Under the pieces are notes generated by a model. It did no database searches and was not told the origin of the DNA. It saw nothing but the letters and a program-made list of their open reading frames with translations. Positions 41,238 through 50,356 of a stretch of DNA of 50,356 nucleotides are shown here, one piece after another. Every line of letters begins with the position of its first letter. Positions within the stretch are counted from its first letter, which is position 1. Made by a program: the position numbers and the translations under genes. This stretch comes from a virus, in the IMG/VR virus record IMGVR_UViG_3300049846_003297, positions 1 through 50,356 of that record, one strand, 5' to 3'.

Positions 41238-43202
41238 ATGGCTAAAATTGTAAACTTTTCTCCCTCAAGAGAGGATAAGAATGTTGGAGTTAAAACTGAC
41301 ATTTCTTTTACATTTACAGAACTCGCTCCTTTTCAACCAAATAGCGCATCTGTCCCTGATTTACCAGGCTCTGGTCAGTTTACAAGACTTGACGACCTTC
41401 AAGCAAGAAAATTAAGAGAGACAGATGCTACTCTTTATATTGATGCAACTCCTGCACAGATCAGGGAAGCTATTGAGGCTCAAATAGGATCTTCTGGTGA
41501 AAAAAAGAGTTTAGTACCAGCTACTGAAACTCAAATTAATAACGAGATAGGTGCTCAAGGTAGAATTACGAAAATTAGAGAGGATGTTCGTACCAGACCC
41601 TCCAACTTTATTGCTATTCAGTATAACGTAGGAGGAGTTTTCAAACAAATTCCTCCTTCAGGTCTTTCTTTTTTACCTGAAGACATACGCCTACAAAGAG
41701 CTACAAAAGGAGATATTCTTGATATTGCAAATGAGTTTAGAAATATAGCTATTACTCCAACCCTAAATAAGGGTGAGTTATTTTGTAACTATGTTATGGC
41801 TGCCACAGAAGCTCATACATTCGTTACCTCCATTCTTTCTGAAAACGAAATTGTAGTCAAGAATAGCTTCCTTTTTCAGGAAAAGGGTTTTATTACTTTA
41901 GTTTTTGTAGATAAGTTTCTTAATCCATCTGAAACTATACGTGATGTTGCTGTTTTTAAAGTAAAGCAAGTCAAGAACGTCGATGATGTCGTTTCAATTA
42001 TTTTAGAATCTGAAAAATACAATCTCCTTTCAAAGGAAGAACAAGAACTTCCTCTTACTCAACGAACAATCATTGCAATTCCTGGAATTCCTATTCTTAT
42101 AGATGGTTTCGCAGTAAGTTCAGCACTTTCTCTGTATGGTGCTGAGCAAAGTATTAAGGCAGAAATCCCTCAAACTACCTTATATGTGCCTAAAAATGAT
42201 CCCACTTTAGATACGGGTGATTTTGTTGGTAATCTTTATATTCCCAGTGTGACCGTTCTTCTCTATGAAGACGATCAGGAAGTTTTCCTTATTAAGGAAG
42301 GTAAGGCTACTCCAGGTACAAGTATAAACTATTCTCTAATTACAAAAGATAGTGAAACCAATAGGTATGGCGACGTGAATGTTTTAGTTAAATTGAGCGC
42401 AAGTACTCAATCATTGCCAATTGCAGGAGTTACAAGAGCTGGAACTAAAGCAATTAAGGTTAGAGCTAGAATTGCCAACACACCTGGTAAGCTGGCCGAA
42501 CTTGGCAAAGCTGTTAATTCCACATTTGCTGAAAACCTTCTAGGTATAGATGCTTGGTCAGAAGTCAAAGCAGCTACAAAAAATTTTGCAGAAAAGCCTC
42601 AATTTCCAGGAGAGTTTTATTTTAATCAGCAAGTGCAAGTAAAAAATAAAATTTTAGATTTAAACAAATATGGTACAGTTCGTCTTTTAGATAAAGTTGA
42701 GATTGTAAAAACTCTAGATGGTGTTCAGACAATCGTTCATTCAGCTCAGGTTGAGGCAGTTGACATCAATCAAGGACTAATAGTACTCGATAGACCAATT
42801 CCGGTCAATCTAGGTATCGCTCAAAGTGCTGCAGAGCAAGAGATCGAAAATAGAACTCGTTATTCTATTAGAATTCCTCAATCTCCTTTAAATCCAGGTC
42901 GTAAATATCGAATTGTCGTTCACGCTATGGATCGAGAAGAGGTTCGGTTTGATGTAAATAGAGATGGTCAAATTACCATTGCTGATCAACAACTTATAGA
43001 AAGCAGATCTCAACAATCCAACTTGAAATTTCCTAACCTTGCTGACATTGCTGGTGCAGGTACGCACAATCAATCTCCAGATAATAAGGTAGATGAGTCT
43101 GATATCAAAGCTATTAAAGAGAAACTCCAGTTACTCCAACAAGCTGGAGTACAAACAGATCCTGCAGTGGCAGGACAAGTACAGATAGATGTGAGTGAAT
43201 AA
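41238..43202 (+). CDS. Structural protein with dockerin-like EF-hand pair
   Basis: The 654 aa protein starts with an Ig-like strand pattern (IVNFSPSREDKNVGVKTDIS). Near the C-terminus, DVNRDGQITIAD (572-583) is a perfect EF-hand calcium loop, and NQSPDNKVDESD (611-622) a second one, together like a dockerin type I domain. Dockerins bind cohesins in bacteria, but many are found alone in secreted proteins. Calcium binding in the baseplate or binding to a host surface partner are possible roles. The stop overlaps the next start (TAATG). Confidence 0.72.
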   Translation: MAKIVNFSPSREDKNVGVKTDISFTFTELAPFQPNSASVPDLPGSGQFTRLDDLQARKLRETDATLYIDATPAQIREAIEAQIGSSGEKKSLVPATETQINNEIGAQGRITKIREDVRTRPSNFIAIQYNVGGVFKQIPPSGLSFLPEDIRLQRATKGDILDIANEFRNIAITPTLNKGELFCNYVMAATEAHTFVTSILSENEIVVKNSFLFQEKGFITLVFVDKFLNPSETIRDVAVFKVKQVKNVDDVVSIILESEKYNLLSKEEQELPLTQRTIIAIPGIPILIDGFAVSSALSLYGAEQSIKAEIPQTTLYVPKNDPTLDTGDFVGNLYIPSVTVLLYEDDQEVFLIKEGKATPGTSINYSLITKDSETNRYGDVNVLVKLSASTQSLPIAGVTRAGTKAIKVRARIANTPGKLAELGKAVNSTFAENLLGIDAWSEVKAATKNFAEKPQFPGEFYFNQQVQVKNKILDLNKYGTVRLLDKVEIVKTLDGVQTIVHSAQVEAVDINQGLIVLDRPIPVNLGIAQSAAEQEIENRTRYSIRIPQSPLNPGRKYRIVVHAMDREEVRFDVNRDGQITIADQQLIESRSQQSNLKFPNLADIAGAGTHNQSPDNKVDESDIKAIKEKLQLLQQAGVQTDPAVAGQVQIDVSE

Positions 43203-45478
43203 TGGGACAGATTTTCCAAACATTTGAATTTAAAGTGCAAAGTATTCCTCAAATATCAGGTAACGAGGGATCGTATTGGGAAAATATTCCGATAGCTAGT
43301 TTTCCTCCTGTTTTTGATATTTCTTTTCCAAATAGTACTGCCAATGCAGTTGCACAGGCAATGAGTAACATAACGAGTTCTTTTGAGGGACTCAATAATA
43401 CCTATCAAGCCTTAACACAAAGCATGCAAGACGCAGCTTGTAGTCTTGATGATCTCTTCAATAGTTTAAAAAATGCAATGAATTTTGCAGATGAATTTAG
43501 CAAGCAAAATAATCAGACAAAAGTCTATGTTCGTACTTTAGGTTTGGATCCAGTTGGCACTATTAATTCACCTCAAACATTTATCAATGAAATGAAAGCT
43601 GCCCTCTTAGATGCTGGTACTGAAGTTGGTCAAATTCCAAAATTAACTCCAGCAGAAATTCCTCTCAATGCAAATACCATAGCAAATTCATTGAAGTCAG
43701 GTGGTACCGCTGTCGATCAACTATTGGGTGGTGGTGGCTCACTTAACATTCTAGGAATTGCTTCAGTCAGTGTGGGATTGAACTTGCCTGTTTTAAGTAA
43801 CGACGATCAATTCCAAAATGGATTTAGTGATTATCTTTCTTTACCTATCGATCAAATCTCAATTTCAGATCCAGGACCGAACACTATTGCTAATCCTACA
43901 CCTCAACCTTTACCTGCACAAGCAGGGACTGTTCAATTAGACACTACTTCTATTCCTAATACATTTGCAAATGTTAAGGTGGTGATTGCTGCTACCGATG
44001 TTCCGTTTTCGTTTTTCGAAGTAGGTAAATCTATTACTATTTCAGGAGCACAAAACGCTGCAAACAATGGAACTTTTACAATAAGTAGTTCTTCAATTGG
44101 AATGGCTCAAGTATCGACTCAGCAAGTAGAATCTATAATTATCACCTACCGCAACTCCAATGTTGGCCCTGGTAATTCAGAAACACCTTCGCCTGCTCAA
44201 GCAGCTTTTGCTTCAGGTACTCCAATTAGCGCAACTGAAAGAATTAGACTAGCATTAGTAGCTGAAAAGAAGCTAGTAGTAGGACCAAATACAGGAACCC
44301 CTCTCATAAATCCATCTGGAGTAACAGGCGCTCAAGCAGCAACTAAGCCTTCTAGTAAACCTACAATCCCTATCTCCGAACTAATCGACATACTTATTAA
44401 GCATAAAATTATTGGTGTTAATCCCGATAAGTTTGATCAAGATAAACAAGCAGCTACTGAACGCTTAGTTCAATTACTAGCACCAAGTAGTCAACGCATT
44501 GGTGGCTTTGTATTTGTAGGAAAAGCTCCAGATCTAGGCGCTCTAGTTCGCAAAGTCCAAAGTCTAGCTGGAATTATGGAATGGCTAAATCCTTTGGTGC
44601 AAAAGCTAATCACCTCTTCGCTAGCTGATTATCAGGCTAATGCATCTGGCATAGACTTTGATCCCACTGGAGTTCAACTTAATAAATTAAAATCTCAAGA
44701 TAACGTTGGAGTAAAAGATTACTTAGCTGCTAAGCAGAAAATAGATAAGAGCGGCTTATTAAGTAAAGAAATATCGCCACTACAAATTATTCCAGCTTCT
44801 GAAAATCCTGATCCTAATAATTTTAAGGCTTGGAAGGCATTTAAGCCCGCTCAACTTCTAAGCGGTCTAGAGGTATTTGGTACTCTAGAGGACAAGAATG
44901 CTGGATTAGAATCTAACGTACAAGGCTTTACGAGTTCGGTGATAAAAGGATCAGTAGGAGCTTTAGGGGATCTCATTGATTCAGGCAAAAATGCAATAAC
45001 TACTACTTTACAGCAACTAGAATCCCAAACCAATGTTATCGATGCTATTGCTAATGATATGAATATTCTTAATAGTAAAATGGTGGATAGCTTAAATTGG
45101 CTCAAAAATAAGTTTGGAACAGGACCACTCAGCATGGACGGTCATCTAATAGGTCCTAAACTTAACCTAATGAGTAATGCTGAATTTATACAAGCTGTAG
45201 AGCAAGCAGTTAATGATTATACGGATCCAAACCGACCTACCTTTGGTCCACCTGCAACAGAAGATGTTCTTCAAAATCAAGTTAACCTAAATGCAGCTCT
45301 TCAAGGCGTCCCTCCCCCAACTAAAAATACGACAATTTGGTTTGGATTAGTAATTACTATTATTGATAAAAAAGACGAACTTGGTAGTCAAATGAGTACC
45401 ATAGCAAATTTGCTTAATATGGATGATTCAGCTATTGAAGGTGCAGCTTCTAAACAAAAATTAGGATTTCCTTGGTAA
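43202..45478 (+). CDS. Large structural protein with beta domain insert
   Basis: The 758 aa protein starts within the upstream stop. The first 200 residues and the last 280 are helical. In the middle (about 240-320) lies a beta domain with VGKSITISGAQNAANNGTFT, a pattern common in phage tail proteins. The hydrophobic, Ala/Gly-rich strings near 170-190 are not clear membrane helices. It is likely part of baseplate or tail; the exact role is unknown. Confidence 0.65.
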   Translation: MGQIFQTFEFKVQSIPQISGNEGSYWENIPIASFPPVFDISFPNSTANAVAQAMSNITSSFEGLNNTYQALTQSMQDAACSLDDLFNSLKNAMNFADEFSKQNNQTKVYVRTLGLDPVGTINSPQTFINEMKAALLDAGTEVGQIPKLTPAEIPLNANTIANSLKSGGTAVDQLLGGGGSLNILGIASVSVGLNLPVLSNDDQFQNGFSDYLSLPIDQISISDPGPNTIANPTPQPLPAQAGTVQLDTTSIPNTFANVKVVIAATDVPFSFFEVGKSITISGAQNAANNGTFTISSSSIGMAQVSTQQVESIIITYRNSNVGPGNSETPSPAQAAFASGTPISATERIRLALVAEKKLVVGPNTGTPLINPSGVTGAQAATKPSSKPTIPISELIDILIKHKIIGVNPDKFDQDKQAATERLVQLLAPSSQRIGGFVFVGKAPDLGALVRKVQSLAGIMEWLNPLVQKLITSSLADYQANASGIDFDPTGVQLNKLKSQDNVGVKDYLAAKQKIDKSGLLSKEISPLQIIPASENPDPNNFKAWKAFKPAQLLSGLEVFGTLEDKNAGLESNVQGFTSSVIKGSVGALGDLIDSGKNAITTTLQQLESQTNVIDAIANDMNILNSKMVDSLNWLKNKFGTGPLSMDGHLIGPKLNLMSNAEFIQAVEQAVNDYTDPNRPTFGPPATEDVLQNQVNLNAALQGVPPPTKNTTIWFGLVITIIDKKDELGSQMSTIANLLNMDDSAIEGAASKQKLGFPW

Positions 45479-45479
45479 T

Positions 45480-46094
45480 ATGGCATTAGATGCAGGAACA
45501 TTAGCACAACTTATGTTAGCTTCTTCAGCATTGACTACTGCAGGCGCACTTACAGAATATGAATGTTACGCTCAAGGTGTAGTACAAGGACTAAAGTTAG
45601 GTACAGCAACAGTACAAACTACGGGAGCAAGTGGAACACCAGGTAGTGGCTCAGGTGTAGGTGCCATTCAAGGTGGAGCTGTAACAATGCTACCGATAGT
45701 TATAACTAATATGGTAGGTATTATGCCTCCACCTTCTGGTGCTCCAACGCCAAGTCAATTACTTTGGTTTCTTTCAATCGCACAAATAGCAACCTATGTT
45801 CTTACTGCTTTACAAGTCGAAGCTCCTCCACAAGATGCTGTATCAGCTGGAGTCGGTAACGTTCTTCCTGGTGGATTCTCAGTTTCTGGAGCAGCAATTG
45901 GTAAGGCTATTAGTCTAGCTTATCTTCAAAAAGGATTAATACCTACTCCCATGAGATTGCAAGTAGCTGATGCTATAGGAGCTTCAACAGAACAAATGAT
46001 GAAATTAGCAACAATGGTAATCCCTATTGTTGGTGGTGTACCTTCCTCTCCTTCATCTCCTACTATGGGGACGCGTATCGGAGTAATATCATGA
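45480..46094 (+). CDS. Hydrophobic structural protein
   Basis: The 204 aa protein is Ala/Gly/Pro/Thr-rich, with hydrophobic segments at about 75-100 (MLPIVITNMVGIMPPP, LLWFLSIAQIATYVL). The start is 1 base after the upstream stop, and the last 4 bases overlap the next start. It is not recognised. The context is the baseplate operon. Confidence 0.6.
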   Translation: MALDAGTLAQLMLASSALTTAGALTEYECYAQGVVQGLKLGTATVQTTGASGTPGSGSGVGAIQGGAVTMLPIVITNMVGIMPPPSGAPTPSQLLWFLSIAQIATYVLTALQVEAPPQDAVSAGVGNVLPGGFSVSGAAIGKAISLAYLQKGLIPTPMRLQVADAIGASTEQMMKLATMVIPIVGGVPSSPSSPTMGTRIGVIS

Positions 46095-47131
46095 CAGATT
46101 CCTTCAATGATGATTCTACAAAGTTTATGACTAATCTTTTGAAGCTTCTTCAAAAAGAAGCGCAAAATATTTCTGCAGGCGAATCTTTGCGTGGTCAAGA
46201 GACAGCAGCCTCTGTATTATTGAGATTGGTTGGTGTAACTAAAACACCTTCTCTTGATAAGACTACAGCTAGCGAAGCTAAGGCACCTGCTATACAAATA
46301 TCCAATCTTGTTGATAATTATTTCAAAGTACAAACAAATAGAACAAGTCAACAACTTTCACTATTAAATTCTTTGCTAAAAACTTATCGTTCACGACTAA
46401 CTCGATATAGCCGCGCAAGATCAGAAATAAAATTAAAAAGAACAAAAAAACTCATAGAAGATCCAATAAAGCCTCTCAAGGCTAATGAATTGGTAAAAGA
46501 CGATCCAACTCAAACCCGTAAGAATATTACAGAAAAACAAAAAGAGCTTCGTAAGGCTGGAGATCTTAAAGGAATTTTAGCTCAAGATATCGAATTACAT
46601 AAAGCACTCGAAACTAGTGTCAATAGAACAGTTAACGTCCCTGCTGAAGCAGGTGTATTGGCATCACAATTGAATGGATTTATGACTGCTACTGCTAAAG
46701 AAGCTAATGATCAAATTGAGCAACTAGAGCTATATAAGCAAGAAGTTCAAAATGAAGTCAATAGATTAGAAAATACAGACAAACTACTTTTTGAAGGATC
46801 GAAAACCTTCGATAACACTGATAAAACTCTTTCCTTACTCCAAGTACTCGATCTATTGATATTTTTAACAGATAGGAAGAAGACTAAGTTTGATTGTTCG
46901 CAGTGCAAACACTTTCGCAAAGCAAAGTCTGATGCTTGTATCTTTGCAGGAAGCGGAGCTTCTTCTCCCTCCCCTATAGTCAATCTCACCGATGAACAAG
47001 GAAATCCAATCATAGGACGTCTAACAAAACCTACAAATTCATGTAAAAATGTGTGGAATTTAGAATCGAACGAGTATTTTACAATGTCAGATAGTCTCAT
47101 AGAGACACTGAAAAAGTTGTTGGAGAAATAA
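46091..47131 (+). CDS. Coiled-coil protein with four-Cys cluster
   Basis: The 346 aa protein has long charged helices over residues 1-240, followed by a compact C-terminal part with C269, C272, C283 and C318 (DCSQCKHF, DACIFAG, SCKNVW). The spacing suggests one zinc or iron-sulphur site; the look is similar to HiPIP-type clusters, but this is only a resemblance. It lies directly before the gp25-like gene with a TAATG overlap, so a baseplate role is likely. Confidence 0.65.
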   Translation: MTDSFNDDSTKFMTNLLKLLQKEAQNISAGESLRGQETAASVLLRLVGVTKTPSLDKTTASEAKAPAIQISNLVDNYFKVQTNRTSQQLSLLNSLLKTYRSRLTRYSRARSEIKLKRTKKLIEDPIKPLKANELVKDDPTQTRKNITEKQKELRKAGDLKGILAQDIELHKALETSVNRTVNVPAEAGVLASQLNGFMTATAKEANDQIEQLELYKQEVQNEVNRLENTDKLLFEGSKTFDNTDKTLSLLQVLDLLIFLTDRKKTKFDCSQCKHFRKAKSDACIFAGSGASSPSPIVNLTDEQGNPIIGRLTKPTNSCKNVWNLESNEYFTMSDSLIETLKKLLEK

Positions 47132-47583
47132 TGTCATTTGATTTAGCCTTAAGTAAAGGCGATCTTTCAATAGGATCAGATGGAGACTTGGCAAAGGTAC
47201 AAAACACCTCCAAGTTAGTTCAAGATGTATTGAAAATTTTACATACGCCTCTTGGTGCTAATCCGTATTTCCCTAACCTAGGTAGTCCCATTACTACCCT
47301 AGATATAGGGATGAATGTGAATCAACAATTTTTAGAATCGAGAGTTGAGAATAGCTTGCGTAGTGTAATTCAAACAATGCAAAATATCCAACGCAAACAA
47401 GCACTTATCCAAGTAGTATCTCCATCTGAAGTCATTCAACAAATAGTTGAAATCCGTGCTGCTCAAGATCAGGACGAACCAAGACAATTCAATATTTCTA
47501 TCCAAGTCCTTTCTGGTGATACTACAACAGTACGCCTACCCAGTTTTTCTTTGTCAACTTCTATAGGCGGTGAGAACTCATGA
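47131..47583 (+). CDS. Baseplate wedge protein, gp25/GpW family
   Basis: The 150 aa protein has the full pattern of the gp25-like family: FDLALSKGDLSIGSDGDLAKV, QDVLKILHTPLGANPYFPNLGSP, then helical and beta parts to the end. This family forms the core of the baseplate wedge near the sheath start. Its length and place directly before the J-like gene, with a 4-base overlap, match many myoviruses. Confidence 0.9.
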   Translation: MSFDLALSKGDLSIGSDGDLAKVQNTSKLVQDVLKILHTPLGANPYFPNLGSPITTLDIGMNVNQQFLESRVENSLRSVIQTMQNIQRKQALIQVVSPSEVIQQIVEIRAAQDQDEPRQFNISIQVLSGDTTTVRLPSFSLSTSIGGENS

Positions 47584-50356
47584 TACAAACACCAACACCT
47601 GAAGATATAGTTAATAGCTTCATTGAGAATATTAGAGCAACTATTCCTGAAGCGAGCACTACTCCTGTTTCAGTAATTCGCGAAGCTTTAATTAATCCTT
47701 CTGCAACTCAGATAGGCTTTCTTTTTGATTTTGCTAAAAGGGTTTCGGTACTACAAGACATCTTTCAAGCAACAGGTACCGACCTAGATACGCTTGCTGC
47801 TACCTACAATCTTGCTCGTCGTTCTGGAGGAACCGCAACTGGAATTGTATACTTGGATTTATCTCAACTAGAGAATGTAGATACAATCACTATCAATACA
47901 GGAACTGTAGTTAGATCTACATTGAGTAGCGCCCAAACCACTTCATTTTATATTACGGGTAATTATACTTTTTCTATCATAGATAGAGCAGTTTTTGAGT
48001 CAAATGCCTCTGCCATTAGAGATCAGTTAAACTCTATAGGTTGGAATAATGTAAGACTCGTCACATCTGTGCCAATACGAGCTAGCTCTGCCGGAACAGC
48101 TGGCAATGTAGGAGCCTACACACTTAGAAATATAAATACAGCAAATATAAATAATGTAGTAAACATCTCCCCTACTTCTGGAGGTACTCTAACTGAAAGT
48201 GATGATTCCCTAAGGCAAAGGATCATTGCAGTCTTTGCAGGTAACAGCACTGGAACTGAAGCTGGATTGCTTTCTGCAGCCACAGCCACCAATTCTGTTA
48301 CAGGAGCTTTTCTTGTTAAGTCAGGCGATCCTCTTATGACAAGAGATGGAAGTGTTTATGATGATCAAGGCAATTTAATAACTCCCGGTCACGGAAGAGC
48401 TGTTGATATCTATATTCAAGGTAGTTCAATAGCTACAGACACTGATACTATTGCTTTTGAACTTAAAGATGGTAATAATTTCCTCGCAGCTAATAATAGT
48501 ATACTAGTCGGACAACCTGAAGATGGTAATTTTGGTAGTCTACCAATAACATCCGTAACAAGCATCACAGGGAATGAATCTACAGCAGCCTTTACACAAG
48601 GTGTACTTGTTACAGATGAACAAGGAAATATTCTTGTTGAAGGTAATTTTGCCTTGATCAAGGATGTCGAGGCTAGTAAGTATTTTATTGTAGAGAATTT
48701 AGTTACACGTGAGCGTAAATTAGCTACATTTCTAAGCCCAACAAATACCAAGTACTCTATTGTTGAGACATTCTCCACTTCAGACTTTGCCAATAGTCCA
48801 TTTAGTCAGGACAAGGTAATTTTCCTAAAAAATACAGTTGATGTACTCGACGAAACCATCACAAAAGGTCAGTTCAATGGAGCAGATCAACTACGCTTCT
48901 CTAATGTATCTCAAATTAATACAATTATTGAAAATAAAACAATCTCTGATACAATTAAGATCAAAGATCTTGTTCCAGTTTCAGGTGGAGTTGCGATTAA
49001 CTTACCACATGTTCCTGTTCAGAGTATCAACTCTATTTTTCATACACGCTTAGGTATAAATATAGATTTTGAATTACAAGACACACAAACAGGCCTAGTA
49101 AGGCTTATTGGACGCACACCTCCAAGACAAGACGATATTCTTGTTGTAGAGTATGTATGGCAAAAGCCATATTATGAAGATTTAAACTTTGCTTTAAGTG
49201 GAGATACTATAAATTGGGTTCTTGCAGCAGATGAAAGCAGTAGAGCTGATTCTATCCTACTTGCCTCTGAATCCTTACAAAGCGAAACTACTCTGGCTCT
49301 CCAACCTAACCTAGGATCCGAATTACTATTCACTGTCGGTGGAATAGCAGACAGACAAATAATAGAGTCTACCATTGAGGGACAAGTAACACAAGTAGTC
49401 AGGGATCAATTAACCTTTGCAGCATCTAATCCCTTTACTTTTGCTACTGCTAGTACAGCCAATATAGGACGCCTTTTCAAAGTTACTAATACAACTCAAG
49501 GATTTGAATATAACTTAACAGGATATAAATTAACAAATAATAAACTTGATCCTCGAGCTGGCGTTGAGACTTCCCTGCTTCCTCAACAATTTTTACTTAG
49601 TGAACGTGCTAACGTAGATTCGATTGTTGTAGGTGACAAGTTTGTATTGGGTCAACCTTCACGAACATTATCTTGGAGTTCTGAGGCAGATTTTACCAAC
49701 AGCATAGAAGATAATTTAGCACCTATTTATGATGCAACCAAATTGGATTTTACAGCAGGTGGAGTAATTTTAAAAACTCCTCTATTGGATGATATAATAA
49801 TCCCTGTAGCTCTGAGTGGAGTAATCGCCCAAGATGTAACTCTTTCGGGTATTATCGAAATTACGGATACACTTATCATAAATGAAGGTGTAGTAGTTAC
49901 CTTATTGCCTAATACAACAATTAAAGTAAGACCTACTTCGCAGTTACAAAATCAAGTTACCTTTGCGCAGCGTACAACATTTGACGGTTATTTAATACAA
50001 CAAGATACTTTAGGAAATACTCCTACAGCATCTCAATTTGAAGAATTCCAATACATATACTTCAAACCTTCTAATTTCAATAGTAATTTTTTAACAATTA
50101 TTAACGATCAAGGACAACTTCTCTCAATTAGGTTCGAAGAAGACATTCTCACTAAAGTTGTAACAGGACCTCAAGCCGTATTTTATGTAAGTGGACGTCA
50201 AGTAGACTCTAGTTTCAATACTGATATCGAAAGCACATTAGATCTTAATGATGTTACCTCAACAATCAAAGCTACTTTGTTGGGTGGTAGATATGGTGTT
50301 TCTGGTACACCTAAATTTACTGCTGCTAAAATAGAATCTCTTAATAAATATTATGT
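47580..50356 (+). CDS. Baseplate J-like protein, 3' end outside the window
   Basis: The frame opens at ATG 47580, overlaps the gp25-like stop (ATGA), and stays open to the last base, giving at least 925 residues. The N-terminal part shows the baseplate J/gp6-like sequence: LFDFAKRVSVLQDIFQATG, LDTLAATYNLARRSGGTATG, SSAGTAGNVGAY and ESDDSLRQRIIAVFAG. The protein is much longer than P2 gpJ (about 300 aa); the extra C-terminal part is beta-rich and of unknown role. With gp25 it forms the wedge ring that triggers contraction. Confidence 0.9.
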   Translation, partial: MIQTPTPEDIVNSFIENIRATIPEASTTPVSVIREALINPSATQIGFLFDFAKRVSVLQDIFQATGTDLDTLAATYNLARRSGGTATGIVYLDLSQLENVDTITINTGTVVRSTLSSAQTTSFYITGNYTFSIIDRAVFESNASAIRDQLNSIGWNNVRLVTSVPIRASSAGTAGNVGAYTLRNINTANINNVVNISPTSGGTLTESDDSLRQRIIAVFAGNSTGTEAGLLSAATATNSVTGAFLVKSGDPLMTRDGSVYDDQGNLITPGHGRAVDIYIQGSSIATDTDTIAFELKDGNNFLAANNSILVGQPEDGNFGSLPITSVTSITGNESTAAFTQGVLVTDEQGNILVEGNFALIKDVEASKYFIVENLVTRERKLATFLSPTNTKYSIVETFSTSDFANSPFSQDKVIFLKNTVDVLDETITKGQFNGADQLRFSNVSQINTIIENKTISDTIKIKDLVPVSGGVAINLPHVPVQSINSIFHTRLGINIDFELQDTQTGLVRLIGRTPPRQDDILVVEYVWQKPYYEDLNFALSGDTINWVLAADESSRADSILLASESLQSETTLALQPNLGSELLFTVGGIADRQIIESTIEGQVTQVVRDQLTFAASNPFTFATASTANIGRLFKVTNTTQGFEYNLTGYKLTNNKLDPRAGVETSLLPQQFLLSERANVDSIVVGDKFVLGQPSRTLSWSSEADFTNSIEDNLAPIYDATKLDFTAGGVILKTPLLDDIIIPVALSGVIAQDVTLSGIIEITDTLIINEGVVVTLLPNTTIKVRPTSQLQNQVTFAQRTTFDGYLIQQDTLGNTPTASQFEEFQYIYFKPSNFNSNFLTIINDQGQLLSIRFEEDILTKVVTGPQAVFYVSGRQVDSSFNTDIESTLDLNDVTSTIKATLLGGRYGVSGTPKFTAAKIESLNKYY

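Noticed and set aside
48838-49053. Small + strand frame near the window end
   Set aside because: It lies inside the J-like gene in another frame. The J-like frame is open throughout and shows family motifs.
1-50356. Prophage or mobile element boundaries (att sites, integrase, IS)
   Set aside because: No integrase, transposase, terminal inverted repeats or host-type genes were seen. The window looks like continuous phage genome.

Overview
The window is a 50 kb stretch of an AT-rich genome from a large tailed phage with a contractile tail (myovirus type). Every convincing gene is on the + strand. The genes are tightly packed, with many ATGA or TAATG stop/start overlaps and strong AAGGAG-type ribosome binding sites. 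The host therefore probably uses Shine-Dalgarno initiation, but it cannot be named from this sequence. No tRNA, rRNA, CRISPR array, integrase or insertion sequence was seen.

Layout. (1) 1-3350: a GTG-started homing-endonuclease-like gene, then a tail fibre ending in a self-cleaving S74 chaperone domain and a strong terminator. (2) 3427-9845: small accessory genes, including a histone Hc1-like protein, an RlmN-like radical SAM protein, a dCMP deaminase, a QueD homologue, an orphan HicB-like protein, a probable secreted protein and several unknowns, closed by a second strong terminator. (3) 9921-15615: a Cys-motif protein, a GGDEF (diguanylate cyclase-type) protein, a fibre with His-rich repeats and a second homing-endonuclease-like gene. 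(4) 15671-22438: a nucleotide/NAD+ block with PRPP synthetase, a two-domain NMN adenylyltransferase-Nudix enzyme, nicotinamide phosphoribosyltransferase and a NADAR protein, interspersed with unknown small genes. (5) 22606 to the end: the tail module in classical order, namely pre-sheath protein, sheath, tube, two tail assembly chaperone frames, tape measure, hub proteins, spike, several large structural proteins, gp25-like wedge and a J-like baseplate protein that runs off the window.

How the genes may work together. The NAD+ block can be read as a closed repair cycle. The Nudix domain could turn ADP-ribose into ribose-5-phosphate and AMP, PRPP synthetase makes PRPP, the nicotinamide phosphoribosyltransferase joins PRPP to nicotinamide to give NMN, and the adenylyltransferase makes NAD+. 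That would rebuild NAD+ from the two products of NADase-type anti-phage defences. The neighbouring NADAR protein could strip ADP-ribose from modified nucleobases. These roles are inferred from family membership and gene order.

The most notable observations are the NAD+ cycle with its unknown neighbours, the GGDEF protein among virion genes, a dnaX-like -1 frameshift cassette between the two tail chaperone frames, an RlmN-like enzyme lacking one of the two catalytic cysteines, two nucleases carrying three Cys-repeat modules each, a dockerin-like EF-hand pair in a baseplate-region protein, and a short motif (TATTGAYT) that recurs in the intergenic gaps.
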